A stretch of DNA of 26,788 bases, from contig CAZQAE010000069.1 in the NCBI GenBank assembly GCA_964591275.1, positions 1 through 26,788 of the forward strand, in the 5' to 3' direction. The position numbers and the translations under genes were made by a program. Of this stretch, positions 6,509-13,889 are shown one piece after another (within the stretch, counting starts at the first letter, position 1; each line of letters opens with the position of its first letter). This DNA is from G963674685 sp964591275 (lineage in GTDB: Bacteria > Lernaellota > Lernaellaia > JACKCT01). The notes beneath the pieces are model-generated. The model saw only the letters and a list, made by a program, of their open reading frames with translations, ran no database searches and was not told the origin of the DNA.

Positions 6509-9500
6509 AGCACGCCCGTAGCGCGATGATCGCCTCTATGGGTCTGTTTGCCCTCGTCGCGCAGACCCTCCTTTTCCGCGATTTCATCTCGGCTCTTGAA
6601 GGAAACGAACTGGCCGTCGGAGCGTTTTTCGGATCATGGCTTATGTGGATCGCCATCGGCGCCGTCGCCGCAAAGCTTCTGACGACGCGCCGCCCCGACG
6701 TGATCAAGCGTTTTGAGTTTGTCATCCTTTCCTACATCCCGGCCTTTTGCATTCAGCATTTTTTCATACTCAATGCTCGATCTCTGGCGGGCGTCGAGGC
6801 CTGGGAAGTCATTCCCATTGCCCGCATGATCGCCCTGGCGTTTGTCACAAATTCGCTGGTCAGCTTCATGACAGGCTTTAGCTTCACGTTGGCGTGCAAA
6901 TGGTGCGCCCATGGGACGCATCTCCCAGCGGCCCGCGTTTATATTCTGGAAACACTCGGCGCCGGCGTCGGCGGGATTGCTGCCACGATCGGCCTGGCCG
7001 CAGGTCTTGAAGGCGAAACGGTCTTTGGCCTAGCCTGCGCCGGACTTCTTGTCCCAATCCTCTTCTATAGAGAAGGAGTGAATAATTGGTCGCGGCCAAA
7101 ATTACTCGCGGCGCTGACCCTGGCAGCGGCTCTTGCCGCCTGCGCGTTCCCGTGCGGTTCGATGTGGGCAAAAATCAGCGGACGAAGCGCTTGGGCGCGG
7201 CTTCTTCCCGCTGACGGTTTTCAAGGACATTTCACGACGCCGCAAGGTGTGTATCTTTACGGCGTGGATCACGGCAGGTTCACGCTCATGAACTGCGGCG
7301 GCGTGAGCGAAACCCTTCCCGAAACTGAAAGCTCCGGCGAAAGCATCGCCCTGCACCTCTCCCAAAATCCGGAAGCAAAAAAAGTTCTCGTGGTCGGCCC
7401 CGGCGGATTGTCCATCGCGATTGGTATGCGCACATTAGAACAAATCGAAAAAGTCGTCTGGCTCCATACCGACCCCACGCTGCCTGACAAATTGTCCGAG
7501 ATACTCCCCCAAAAATGGAAATCCGCCATGCGGGGGATCGAAACGCCGGGGATTGATGTTCGCAAATTTTTAAAACGAGGCGAAGACGATTTTGATATCG
7601 TTATATTGAATCTGCCCGAGGCCGCTACGCTCGCGCTGAATCGATATTCCACGCGGGAATTTTTTGAATCGGCGAAAACTCGTCTTGCTCCGGGCGGCAT
7701 AATTTCCATCCGTATGGCAGGCGGCGCCAACTATCTTGGCGGCGAGCTGGTATTTTTGGGCGCATCGGTCCTGACGACGATGGAATCGGTTTTTGAGCGC
7801 ATCGTCTGCAAACCCGGCGAATCGAGTCTGCTGTTCGCTACCGACAGCGGCAATCTTTCCGACAATCCCGAAACACTCAGCCGGCGCTTCGCCGCCGTCC
7901 CCGGCGCGCAAATAATCTACCCGCCCAATGGATTGTACACCCTATTTCCCAAGGACCGCATCGCTTTTCAAATGCAGCAGTATCGCGAAGCGCAAAGTCG
8001 AATCGGGCTGCCTGTTCTGACTAATACTGCAAAAGATCCGAAAGTGCTTTTGTTCAATCTTCTGCTCGCGCTTCGCCGAGCGGGTCTGCCTTCGCTCGCA
8101 AAGCATCTTCCGACCATTTTGAAAAGCGGCGTTTGGATAGCATTCGCCCTGATTCTCATCTTTGGCTTGCTGCGCCCGGCGTACCTGTTGAAATCGCCGC
8201 GCACAGACGCCGTAATTCCCCTGCCCCGCCTATTCGACGCGCAGACCATGATCGTCGCCATGGGCGCTATCGCCATGTCCCTAAACATTATTTTGATGTT
8301 TCACTATCAGTCCCAATATGGCTCGTTGTTTTTGTATGTTGGACTGATCTCAGCCCTTTTTATGATCGGCTCTTTCGTCGGTGGATCGCTATGCGAAAAA
8401 TTCGTTGCAAAAGAAAACGCACCGCTACGCAGGCTCGTGATCCTTATTTCCATCACGCATCTCCTCGTGATTCTGATGGTTCACCTAACCCCGCAAAGCG
8501 CCCCGCGATTCGTTTACGCGTGTCTCTTTGGATTGTGCGGAATTTTCGGCGGCGCGTATTTCCCCCTGGCTGCAAAACGCCTGCAAATCTCCGGCGCATC
8601 TCCTGAGTCGGCGGGCGCGCGCCTGGAAATTCTGGACCACGTAGGCGGCGCGGCGGGCGCGCTGGCGACGGGCATTGTCTGCGTTCCGATCCTGGGAAGC
8701 CGTAATGCGCTGATGCTGTCAGCTATGTGCGTTGCATTTTTTAACATCGGCCCGATGCTCATTTCAGGCCGCAGGGCGCAAGCTACCGCACGAGGCGATC
8801 TTTTCGACAGGCTCGTGCGTCCCGCCGGGTATTTTCTCTTCGGCGTCGGCGCATTTTTCGTCATCGCCACGCGAATTTCAGGCATAGCCGGACAGGAAGA
8901 CCAGCGCCGTTTATTCACCGAATCCGCAGGTGTTTTGGCAGGCGGCGCACCCATGGAAAAGGCGCAAACACAAAATTCTTCAGGGACAAGAGATGGATAT
9001 TTCATTGTCCGTGATGCGTGGAAACTGCCTGGCGAATACATCTTTGCCTCATGGGATTTCGCCCAAGCGCCACCAGGCTACGGCGGCGCCTTAAAACTCG
9101 CCGTATCCGTCGACTCCCTCGGCAACTTGAAAAAATTCAGCTTCATCCAAAGCCGAGAGACGCCTGTTTATTTAAATTTTCTCGAATCCTGGATGCAGGG
9201 GCTTTCGGGGAAAAATCTGTTTCGCGCTGATGCGCTGCGTGATGTGGATGCCGTCAGCGGCGCGACGTTGACCTCAAAGGCCGTCTTGCGTGCGCTGGCC
9301 GAATCGGGAGTCGGCTTTGCGACCGGCGCTCTGGGCAAAACAATCGAGGTCGGAAAAAGTGAAAACGTGTCCATCCTACCCGCCCGCGAATTTTTTATTC
9401 TCGCCGCCCTGCTGGCCTTAGGGATTGTCCTTCGCTTTTATCCCAGGCGGAATCTGCGCCGCGTGTTTCTGCTCATTGTCTTAGTTGCAACCGGGTTCAT

Positions 9501-10074
9501 TTATAACCTTCAGTATTCGTCCGACCACGTTATGGCGCTTTTGACTCTGAATTTTCCGCCCCTTGCATCCGGCGCCGCCTTTTTTCTCATCGTCATCATT
9601 CCGGTTTCGCTGATCCTATTCGGAAACATCTACTGCGGCTGGCTATGTCCTTTCGGCGCTGCGCAGGAACTCGTCGGCGAATTGCGTCCCAAATCCTGGG
9701 CGACCGATCCGCATCAGAAAACCTGGCGCTATGCGCGTTTCGTAAAATATTTGCTGCTTTTGCTTTTCGTTATCCTGTTTTCTTTAACAGGCGATAGATC
9801 CGTTCTGGAGGCCGATCCGCTCATGACCGTTTTTGGGAAACTGCGCGGTCCGGGAATCATAATATTATCCGTGGCGATTCTGGTAGCTTCGTTTTTTTAT
9901 CGCCGTTTCTGGTGCCGCAACCTTTGCCCCGTCGGCGCGTTCTGCAGCCTTATCGGCAGCGCCCATCTGCTGCGTCGTTTCATGCCCTCGCCTAAGCCGT
10001 CCGCCTGCGACCTGGGCGTGCAAAGCGCAAGAGATCTCGATTGCATCCATTGCGACAGGTGCCATCATGAATAA
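6505..10074 (+). CDS. Giant membrane fusion: MFS/spermidine-synthase-like + FMN-binding + NapH/NosR-like 4Fe-4S protein
   Basis: The 1189-residue product holds three modules. (1) Residues 1-225 and 540-795 are polytopic MFS-like halves around a cytosolic spermidine-synthase-like Rossmann domain (about 245-500; VLVVGPGG at 294-301, FDIVILNLPEA, LAPGGIISI). The acidic catalytic residues of true spermidine synthases are not evident, so another role is likely. (2) Residues about 860-935 form an FMN_bind domain with D915-AV-S918-GAT921, the motif for covalent FMN attachment by ApbE-type transferases, as in RnfG/NqrC/NosR. (3) Residues 960-1189 are NapH/NosR-like: membrane spans with CGWLCP (1044-1049) and CRNLCP (1137-1142), and a Cys set C1168, C1180, C1183, C1186 for a 4Fe-4S cluster. 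It starts by ATGA overlap with amrBA and ends 8 nt inside the next gene. It probably moves electrons across or along the membrane; the partner is unknown. Confidence 0.88.
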   Translation: MKHARSAMIASMGLFALVAQTLLFRDFISALEGNELAVGAFFGSWLMWIAIGAVAAKLLTTRRPDVIKRFEFVILSYIPAFCIQHFFILNARSLAGVEAWEVIPIARMIALAFVTNSLVSFMTGFSFTLACKWCAHGTHLPAARVYILETLGAGVGGIAATIGLAAGLEGETVFGLACAGLLVPILFYREGVNNWSRPKLLAALTLAAALAACAFPCGSMWAKISGRSAWARLLPADGFQGHFTTPQGVYLYGVDHGRFTLMNCGGVSETLPETESSGESIALHLSQNPEAKKVLVVGPGGLSIAIGMRTLEQIEKVVWLHTDPTLPDKLSEILPQKWKSAMRGIETPGIDVRKFLKRGEDDFDIVILNLPEAATLALNRYSTREFFESAKTRLAPGGIISIRMAGGANYLGGELVFLGASVLTTMESVFERIVCKPGESSLLFATDSGNLSDNPETLSRRFAAVPGAQIIYPPNGLYTLFPKDRIAFQMQQYREAQSRIGLPVLTNTAKDPKVLLFNLLLALRRAGLPSLAKHLPTILKSGVWIAFALILIFGLLRPAYLLKSPRTDAVIPLPRLFDAQTMIVAMGAIAMSLNIILMFHYQSQYGSLFLYVGLISALFMIGSFVGGSLCEKFVAKENAPLRRLVILISITHLLVILMVHLTPQSAPRFVYACLFGLCGIFGGAYFPLAAKRLQISGASPESAGARLEILDHVGGAAGALATGIVCVPILGSRNALMLSAMCVAFFNIGPMLISGRRAQATARGDLFDRLVRPAGYFLFGVGAFFVIATRISGIAGQEDQRRLFTESAGVLAGGAPMEKAQTQNSSGTRDGYFIVRDAWKLPGEYIFASWDFAQAPPGYGGALKLAVSVDSLGNLKKFSFIQSRETPVYLNFLESWMQGLSGKNLFRADALRDVDAVSGATLTSKAVLRALAESGVGFATGALGKTIEVGKSENVSILPAREFFILAALLALGIVLRFYPRRNLRRVFLLIVLVATGFIYNLQYSSDHVMALLTLNFPPLASGAAFFLIVIIPVSLILFGNIYCGWLCPFGAAQELVGELRPKSWATDPHQKTWRYARFVKYLLLLLFVILFSLTGDRSVLEADPLMTVFGKLRGPGIIILSVAILVASFFYRRFWCRNLCPVGAFCSLIGSAHLLRRFMPSPKPSACDLGVQSARDLDCIHCDRCHHE

Positions 10075-10285
10075 ACGCGACACCATTTTTATCCTATGCG
10101 TTCTGGCCTTCGCGCTGGTCTTCGCCGCGATGTCCATATCCAACCTTGGAAAAATCGTCTCGGGAAAAGAAATCGGCGCCGACGGAAAATCCCGCGATGT
10201 GGACATGGAAATCATTTCCCGGCAAATCAAAGACGGTCACCTATCCGATCACGAAGCCCTTTTCTACAAAACAAATCCAGAATGA
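10067..10285 (+). CDS. Small single-span membrane protein closing the operon
   Basis: The 72-residue product has one N-terminal membrane span (about 7-24) and a charged tail with KIVSGKEIGADGK and GHLSDHEALFYK. It matches no family I recognise. The start ATG at 10067 lies inside the preceding gene (8-nt overlap), with AGGTG 6 nt upstream, so translation is probably coupled. No Cys or obvious cofactor ligand is present apart from C11 in the span and two His near the end (HLSDH). It could be an accessory subunit or assembly factor for the redox fusion protein. No terminator is seen after the stop. Confidence 0.75.
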   Translation: MNKRDTIFILCVLAFALVFAAMSISNLGKIVSGKEIGADGKSRDVDMEIISRQIKDGHLSDHEALFYKTNPE

Positions 10286-10304
10286 TGTTGGATGATGTTA
10301 GAAA

Positions 10305-10490
10305 TCAGTGACCGGAATGATAGAGGTAGGAAGAGCCGGTTACCCAACCCCTCCCCTCTCCGAACCGTGCGTGCGGTTTTCCCGCACACGGCTCTCCCGC
10401 CGGATTATAACGCACTGCGACAAAATGTGGCTCATCGAGAATTAAACCTCCAAAACCAATTATATATTTTGAAAACTCTCTGAAATCCAT
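10305..10490 (-). pseudogene. Short frame running into an intron-like remnant
   Basis: A 61-codon minus-strand frame begins MDFREFSKYIIGFGG and has a good ribosome binding site (GGAGG, 7 nt before ATG 10488-10490). From about residue 29 it reads through the hairpin sequence that resembles a group II intron RNA domain, so its C-terminal half is probably not genuine protein. It may be the start of a gene cut off by an insertion. No function can be given. Confidence 0.25.
10335..10404 (-). mobile_element. Group II intron-like RNA domain remnant
   Basis: The minus strand reads GAGCCGTGTGCGG-GAAAA-CCGCACGCACGGTTC (10362-10394), then CGGAGAGGGGAGG. The stem has 8 + 5 pairs with a 2-nt bulge. The arrangement GAGCCGTRTGCGG / GCACGYACGGTTC followed by a purine-rich GAGGGG run is a sequence signature I associate with bacterial group II introns. 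No reverse transcriptase gene, 5' intron end or domain V could be found nearby, so this is at most a fragment. Confidence 0.5.
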
Positions 10491-10870
10491 CTTTGCTCCT
10501 CCGTCTCTTGTTAAACGTCCTGTTTCAGCCCGAAGTGGACTGAAACTGTTTTCTGCTGGTGCGAAAGCCTATTCCTTCACAACAATGTTTTTCGTACTTC
10601 AAGCATGGATTTTTCAAAAAATCCATGCCAGCCACTGTCCAAATCCTTAACAAGTGCAAATTGTGGCAAAGCAGTTCCGCCCAATTTCTGAATCGAAAGA
10701 CTACCCTTTTTCCCATTAATTTTTGAGTTAGCCTCTTGCGTCGGATTTTGCGTCAGCATCACTTTTCTTAATTTTTTCAACGGATAACAGGAAATCGAAA
10801 AGTCCACAACGAGTGTCATTGCCAAGAAGCCATTACTTTGGCGACGTCAATTTCGGTCCAGAAAAACCCT

Positions 10871-10898
10871 TTGCCAGATCGGGTTGCTCCGCTATAAT
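10871..10898 (+). promoter_or_regulatory. Strong promoter positioned for a leaderless transcript
   Basis: TTGCCA (10871-10876, 5/6) and TATAAT (10893-10898, 6/6) have a 16-bp spacer. The expected start at about 10904-10906 coincides with the ATG of the transglycosylase gene at 10905, leaving no room for a Shine-Dalgarno site. The hexamers are the best in the window outside the rRNA promoters. Confidence 0.7.
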
Positions 10899-10904
10899 GG
10901 CGGG

Positions 10905-11687
10905 ATGAAGTCCGCGCCTTTCATACCCATCAAATGGGAAGCAATAACTGATCCTAATTCATCGGCATCGCTTGGCTCCCCTGGGTCTGCCGAAAGGTCG
11001 GCGGCGCGCTTTCCCGAGGAAACGGCTTTCAAATCACTCATTCAACAGGCTATTACGGAAAGAGCAAACGCTGCTGGCAAACAAGACGGGCCGGACCCAG
11101 AGCTCCTGAAACACTGGTCGAATCAGGTGATGACGACCGTGAACCGTCATCTTATGGAATCCTTTAGCGGTTCAAGCGACACGCCTAGCGCATCGTCGCC
11201 TCTTGTCGATTGGAGTTCAACGCTTTCCCTGGCGCTTCGACTGCGTGAATACACGCAAGGCATCCAGGGCGAGGCCAAAGCGGCGGCACCGGAAAAAACG
11301 GGGACACTTGAAGGCGCGGTTGATCGGGCATCAAAGGCATTCCAATTGCCGGCGAAACTTATCAGGGCCGTTATCAAAGCCGAAAGCAATAACAATCCCA
11401 AGGCCGTTTCGCCGGTGGGCGCCAAAGGCCTCATGCAGCTTATGCCCGGCACCGCCAAAGAACTCGGCGTAACCGATCCCTTCGACGCGGACCAAAATGT
11501 CATGGGCGGCAGTAAATATCTGCGGCAAATGCTAAACCGCTACAATGGAAATTTGCGTATGGCTCTTAGCGCGTACAACTGGGGTCCGGGAAATCTGGAA
11601 CGAAAAGGCGTAGAGAATCTTCCTTCCGAAACGCGAAGTTACCTGGCGAGGATCGCCGGCCTTTTGAAAAACGACCAAAGCGATTAG
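10905..11687 (+). CDS. Lytic transglycosylase, SLT domain, without a signal peptide
   Basis: The 260-residue product ends in an SLT-type transglycosylase domain (about 137-255) that cleaves peptidoglycan glycan strands. Catalytic E160 sits in IKAESNNNP; SPVGAKGLMQLMPGTA and ALSAYNWGPG are the standard family motifs. The first ~130 residues are low-complexity Ser/Ala-rich with no signal peptide or lipobox, which is unusual for a periplasmic enzyme. Export through a flagellar or other secretion route is possible, as is an unseen upstream start, although the promoter argues against that. I chose ATG 10905 because a consensus promoter ends directly upstream; the in-frame TTG at 10884 falls inside the promoter. 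It is a single gene, followed by a repeat-rich gap. Confidence 0.88.
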   Translation: MKSAPFIPIKWEAITDPNSSASLGSPGSAERSAARFPEETAFKSLIQQAITERANAAGKQDGPDPELLKHWSNQVMTTVNRHLMESFSGSSDTPSASSPLVDWSSTLSLALRLREYTQGIQGEAKAAAPEKTGTLEGAVDRASKAFQLPAKLIRAVIKAESNNNPKAVSPVGAKGLMQLMPGTAKELGVTDPFDADQNVMGGSKYLRQMLNRYNGNLRMALSAYNWGPGNLERKGVENLPSETRSYLARIAGLLKNDQSD

Positions 11688-11692
11688 CAACG

Positions 11693-11719
11693 AAAGTATG
11701 AAGTAAAAAGTATGAAGTA
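11693..11719 (+). repeat. Short direct repeat
   Basis: AAAGTATGAAGTA occurs twice with a 14-bp period (11693-11705 and 11707-11719), starting just after the transglycosylase stop. A third partial unit (TATGAG) follows. It marks the start of a ~540-nt gap (11688-12230) that has no gene and holds three kinds of repeat. Between 11720 and 11927 nothing else is recognisable apart from CTTCGCCAAGGCTACGGCGG at about 11854-11873. Confidence 0.7.
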
Positions 11720-11927
11720 TGAGTTGGCTGCATAGCGCATGCGCCCATTCGTCACTTTGCATTTGTCCCTAATGAGCCTCGATAGAGGCGACAGAAAAAC
11801 ATGTCGTCGGCGCATGATGATTGTGGTTTTGAAAATTTGTCGCCCACTTCCTCCTTCGCCAAGGCTACGGCGGACAGGTCGTGGGCTTCGCATGAATTGG
11901 TGATTTGCAACTAGCCCCCGCGCTTAC

Positions 11928-12102
11928 GAGACTGTCGATAAATGCAAAAATTGAGAAATCAGCGCGATGTCATTTCGAGCGAGTCCGTAAGGATGAGTCG
12001 AGAAATCCCTTCAAAAACAGAGGTTTAAGGGATTCCTCCACTCCGCTTCGCTACGGTCGGAATGACACATTTTATGCAAAACTCGATTTTGTCGACAGTC
12101 TC
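11928..12102. mobile_element. MITE-like nested palindromic element
   Basis: Outer terminal inverted repeats GAGACTGTCGA (11928-11938) and TCGACAGTCTC (12092-12102) match perfectly over 11 bp. Nested inside, TGTCATTTCGAGCGAGTCC at 11968 pairs imperfectly with the reverse complement ending in GGTCGGAATGACA (12055-12067), and GAAATCCCTT pairs with AAGGGATTCC. The inner TGTCATTTCGAGCG ... GGAATGACA palindrome recalls a dispersed repeat type seen in many bacterial genomes. No transposase is encoded, so it would move only in trans, if at all. Confidence 0.65.
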
Positions 12103-12143
12103 TTACGCACGGGGCTACAAGCTGCCGCCCCGATGCGAGGCTG

Positions 12144-12197
12144 GTCGCGGTTGAAAACCACTCCTACATAATCGCGGCTGGAATTTCGCTCCTACAA
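12144..12197. repeat. Pair of REP-like elements
   Basis: Two units with a 28-bp period: TCGCGGTTGAAAACCACTCC then TACA (12144-12167) and TCGCGGCTGGAATTTCGCTCC then TACA (12172-12196). Each resembles the REP type TCGCGGCTGAAGCCGCTCCTACA. In each unit the TCGCGG half pairs only weakly with its partner, so these are diverged copies. They lie 34 nt beyond the mtnP stop and might affect 3' end stability of that transcript. Confidence 0.6.
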
Positions 12198-12230
12198 ACC
12201 TTCGTCGCGAAATCCTTCGCAAGAATCACC

Positions 12231-13091
12231 TTATAAATACTTGCCGATGATAACCGACAAATCTTCTTTTGTTTTTTGCGGAATAACGTCTTTATGCGTC
12301 ATGATGGCGAACTTCAGAGCGTCCGCGCATCCGCATTTCCGATCCGCCCCGACTTTCGGCGCAGCGGCAACGATCATCTTTTTGGCGTTGGCGATATTGC
12401 CCGCCATAACGCGAAGAATATCCTGCACGTCCACATCCGCGTCGCTGGTTCTCCAGCAATCGTAATCCGTCACCAGCGCCAGCGTGGCATAACAAATCTC
12501 GGCTTCACGTGCGAGCTTTGCTTCCGTCAGATTCGTCATGCCGATAACATCCGCATTGATGGATCTGTAGAAATGGCTTTCGGCTCTCGTGGAAAACGCT
12601 GGGCCTTCCATGCACACGTAGGTCCCGCCATCGTGAATGGTGATGCCCAATTCGCGCCCCGTATTTAACAATAAGCTTCTCAATTCGTTGCATATCGGAT
12701 CGGCAAACTGAACATGCGCGACAATTCCCTCGTCGAAAAAGGTCGCAGCGCGCCCGCGTGTGCGGTCGAAAAACTGGTCCACGCAGACAATGTGCCCCGG
12801 CTCGATTTCCTCACGCAGCGATCCGCAGGCCGACACGCTGATGATATGCGTGACGCCGAGTTTTTTCATGGCGTAGATGTTTGCCCGGTAGTTGATGCGC
12901 GAAGGCGAAATGCGATGACCCCGTCCATGCCTGGGTAAAAAGTACAAGGGAACGCCACCCAATTCGGCTTGGCCCACCTTGTCCGAGGGATCCCCAAAAG
13001 GTGTTTCAACCGCAACCTCGCGAGCATTCGTCAAGCCATCCAGATCATATAACCCGCTACCACCGATAACACCGATTTTAATTTCGCTCAT
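12231..13091 (-). CDS. mtnP: S-methyl-5'-thioadenosine phosphorylase
   Basis: This enzyme splits 5'-methylthioadenosine with phosphate into adenine and methylthioribose-1-phosphate, recycling the by-product of polyamine synthesis and other SAM-consuming reactions. The 286-residue product is full length for the PNP/MTAP family II: GVIGGSGLY at 7-15, PRHGRGH for phosphate binding, SVSACGSL, YVCMEGPAFSTRAE, GMTNLTEAKLARE, and TDYDCW near the C terminus, the last favouring MTAP over guanosine-type phosphorylases. The start ATG has AAGGA about 6 nt upstream. It is transcribed alone, divergently from the methyltransferase gene across a 138-nt gap. The cytoplasmic location is inferred from the lack of a signal. 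Confidence 0.95.
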   Translation of the reverse strand: MSEIKIGVIGGSGLYDLDGLTNAREVAVETPFGDPSDKVGQAELGGVPLYFLPRHGRGHRISPSRINYRANIYAMKKLGVTHIISVSACGSLREEIEPGHIVCVDQFFDRTRGRAATFFDEGIVAHVQFADPICNELRSLLLNTGRELGITIHDGGTYVCMEGPAFSTRAESHFYRSINADVIGMTNLTEAKLAREAEICYATLALVTDYDCWRTSDADVDVQDILRVMAGNIANAKKMIVAAAPKVGADRKCGCADALKFAIMTHKDVIPQKTKEDLSVIIGKYL

Positions 13092-13142
13092 GAATAATCC
13101 TTACTAGCGTTTATTGTTTTAGACGAACCTTGACTAAACACA

Positions 13143-13172
13143 GATATAAGGGCCTTTATAAAATGGTGTCAA
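13143..13172 (-). promoter_or_regulatory. Candidate mtnP promoter
   Basis: On the minus strand, TTGACA (13167-13172, 6/6) and TATATC (13143-13148, 4/6) have an 18-bp spacer. The expected start near 13136 leaves a ~45-nt leader containing the mtnP ribosome binding site. Confidence 0.55.
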
Positions 13173-13229
13173 TCGGGTGCTACTGAAATGAGCCTTTCTC
13201 TAACGCAATCATCTAAAATGGAGCTGAAA

Positions 13230-13886
13230 ATGAGTCCGACCGCGATGTACAGCGAAAAGCTCGATTCCTATCTGGATAAAATTCTGCCTCCCCGGCCTCC
13301 CGTAGTGTTGGAAATGGAAAAGTTGGCCGATGAAAAAAAGTTTCCGATCATTGGCCCGCACGTCGGAAGACTCCTGACGGTATTTGCACAAACCATCAAC
13401 GCTGCGCGCATCTTTGAAATGGGATCGGGATACGGTTATTCGGCTTTTTGGTTTGGCCTCGGCTTGGCGCAAGACGGAAAAATTACTTTGACTGACGGCT
13501 CAGAGGACAATCGAACGCTTTCCGCTCACTACCTTTCGCTCCTCAAAATGGAAGATAGCGTTGAATTCAAGGTCGGCGACGCCACGAAATTGCTGGAAAA
13601 TGAAAAAGGGACTTTCGACATTATCTACAACGATGTGGACAAGGAGCAATATCCGCAGGCTTATCGCGCAGCCGTCGACAAGTTGCGACCAGGCGGTCTG
13701 TTTATCACCGACAATGTCCTGTGGGACGGCAAAGTCGCCGAGGACAATCCGGACGAAGCGACCGCGGGGGTTCTGGAATTCAACCGGCTTCTATTCGGAG
13801 ACAGGCATTTCTTTTCATCGATAATCCCCATCCGAGACGGACTTCTGGTCGCCGTCAAGCAAGAAATCCAACCACCCGCCATCTGA
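13230..13886 (+). CDS. SAM-dependent O-methyltransferase (class I, CCoAOMT-like family 3)
   Basis: A 218-residue class I methyltransferase. The SAM-binding motif I is FEMGSGYGYSAFW (E63), motif II is KITLTDGSEDN, and the family metal-ligand pattern is present: D135 in IIYNDVDKEQYP and D161-N162 in LFITDNVLW. These residues match caffeoyl-CoA O-methyltransferase-like enzymes that methylate catechol-type hydroxyls with a divalent metal. The substrate is unknown. I prefer ATG 13230 over upstream ATGs at 13188 and 13218 because GGAG sits 6 nt before it and family members start close to the SYLDKILPPR helix. Its stop lies only 3 bp from the stop of the convergent hydrolase gene. Confidence 0.88.
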   Translation: MSPTAMYSEKLDSYLDKILPPRPPVVLEMEKLADEKKFPIIGPHVGRLLTVFAQTINAARIFEMGSGYGYSAFWFGLGLAQDGKITLTDGSEDNRTLSAHYLSLLKMEDSVEFKVGDATKLLENEKGTFDIIYNDVDKEQYPQAYRAAVDKLRPGGLFITDNVLWDGKVAEDNPDEATAGVLEFNRLLFGDRHFFSSIIPIRDGLLVAVKQEIQPPAI

Positions 13887-13889
13887 ATC

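Larger units (their letters stand above)
10286..10870. other. 585-nt gap with intron-like remnant and no firm gene
   Basis: This AT-richer stretch separates the redox operon from the transglycosylase gene. It contains the group II intron-like hairpin described separately, an inverted repeat GTTTCAG/CTGAAAC at 10522-10546, and several short minus-strand frames (for example 10577-10825, 82 aa) that resemble nothing I know. The base composition and content suggest an old insertion that has decayed. Confidence 0.45.

Noticed and set aside
10522..10546. GTTTCAG/CTGAAAC hairpin resembling a CRISPR repeat
   Set aside because: Only one copy is present, with no spacers or cas genes; a CRISPR array needs regularly spaced copies.
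10577..10825. 82-aa minus-strand frame upstream of the intron-like remnant
   Set aside because: No ribosome binding site and no recognisable family; kept only as part of the unexplained gap.
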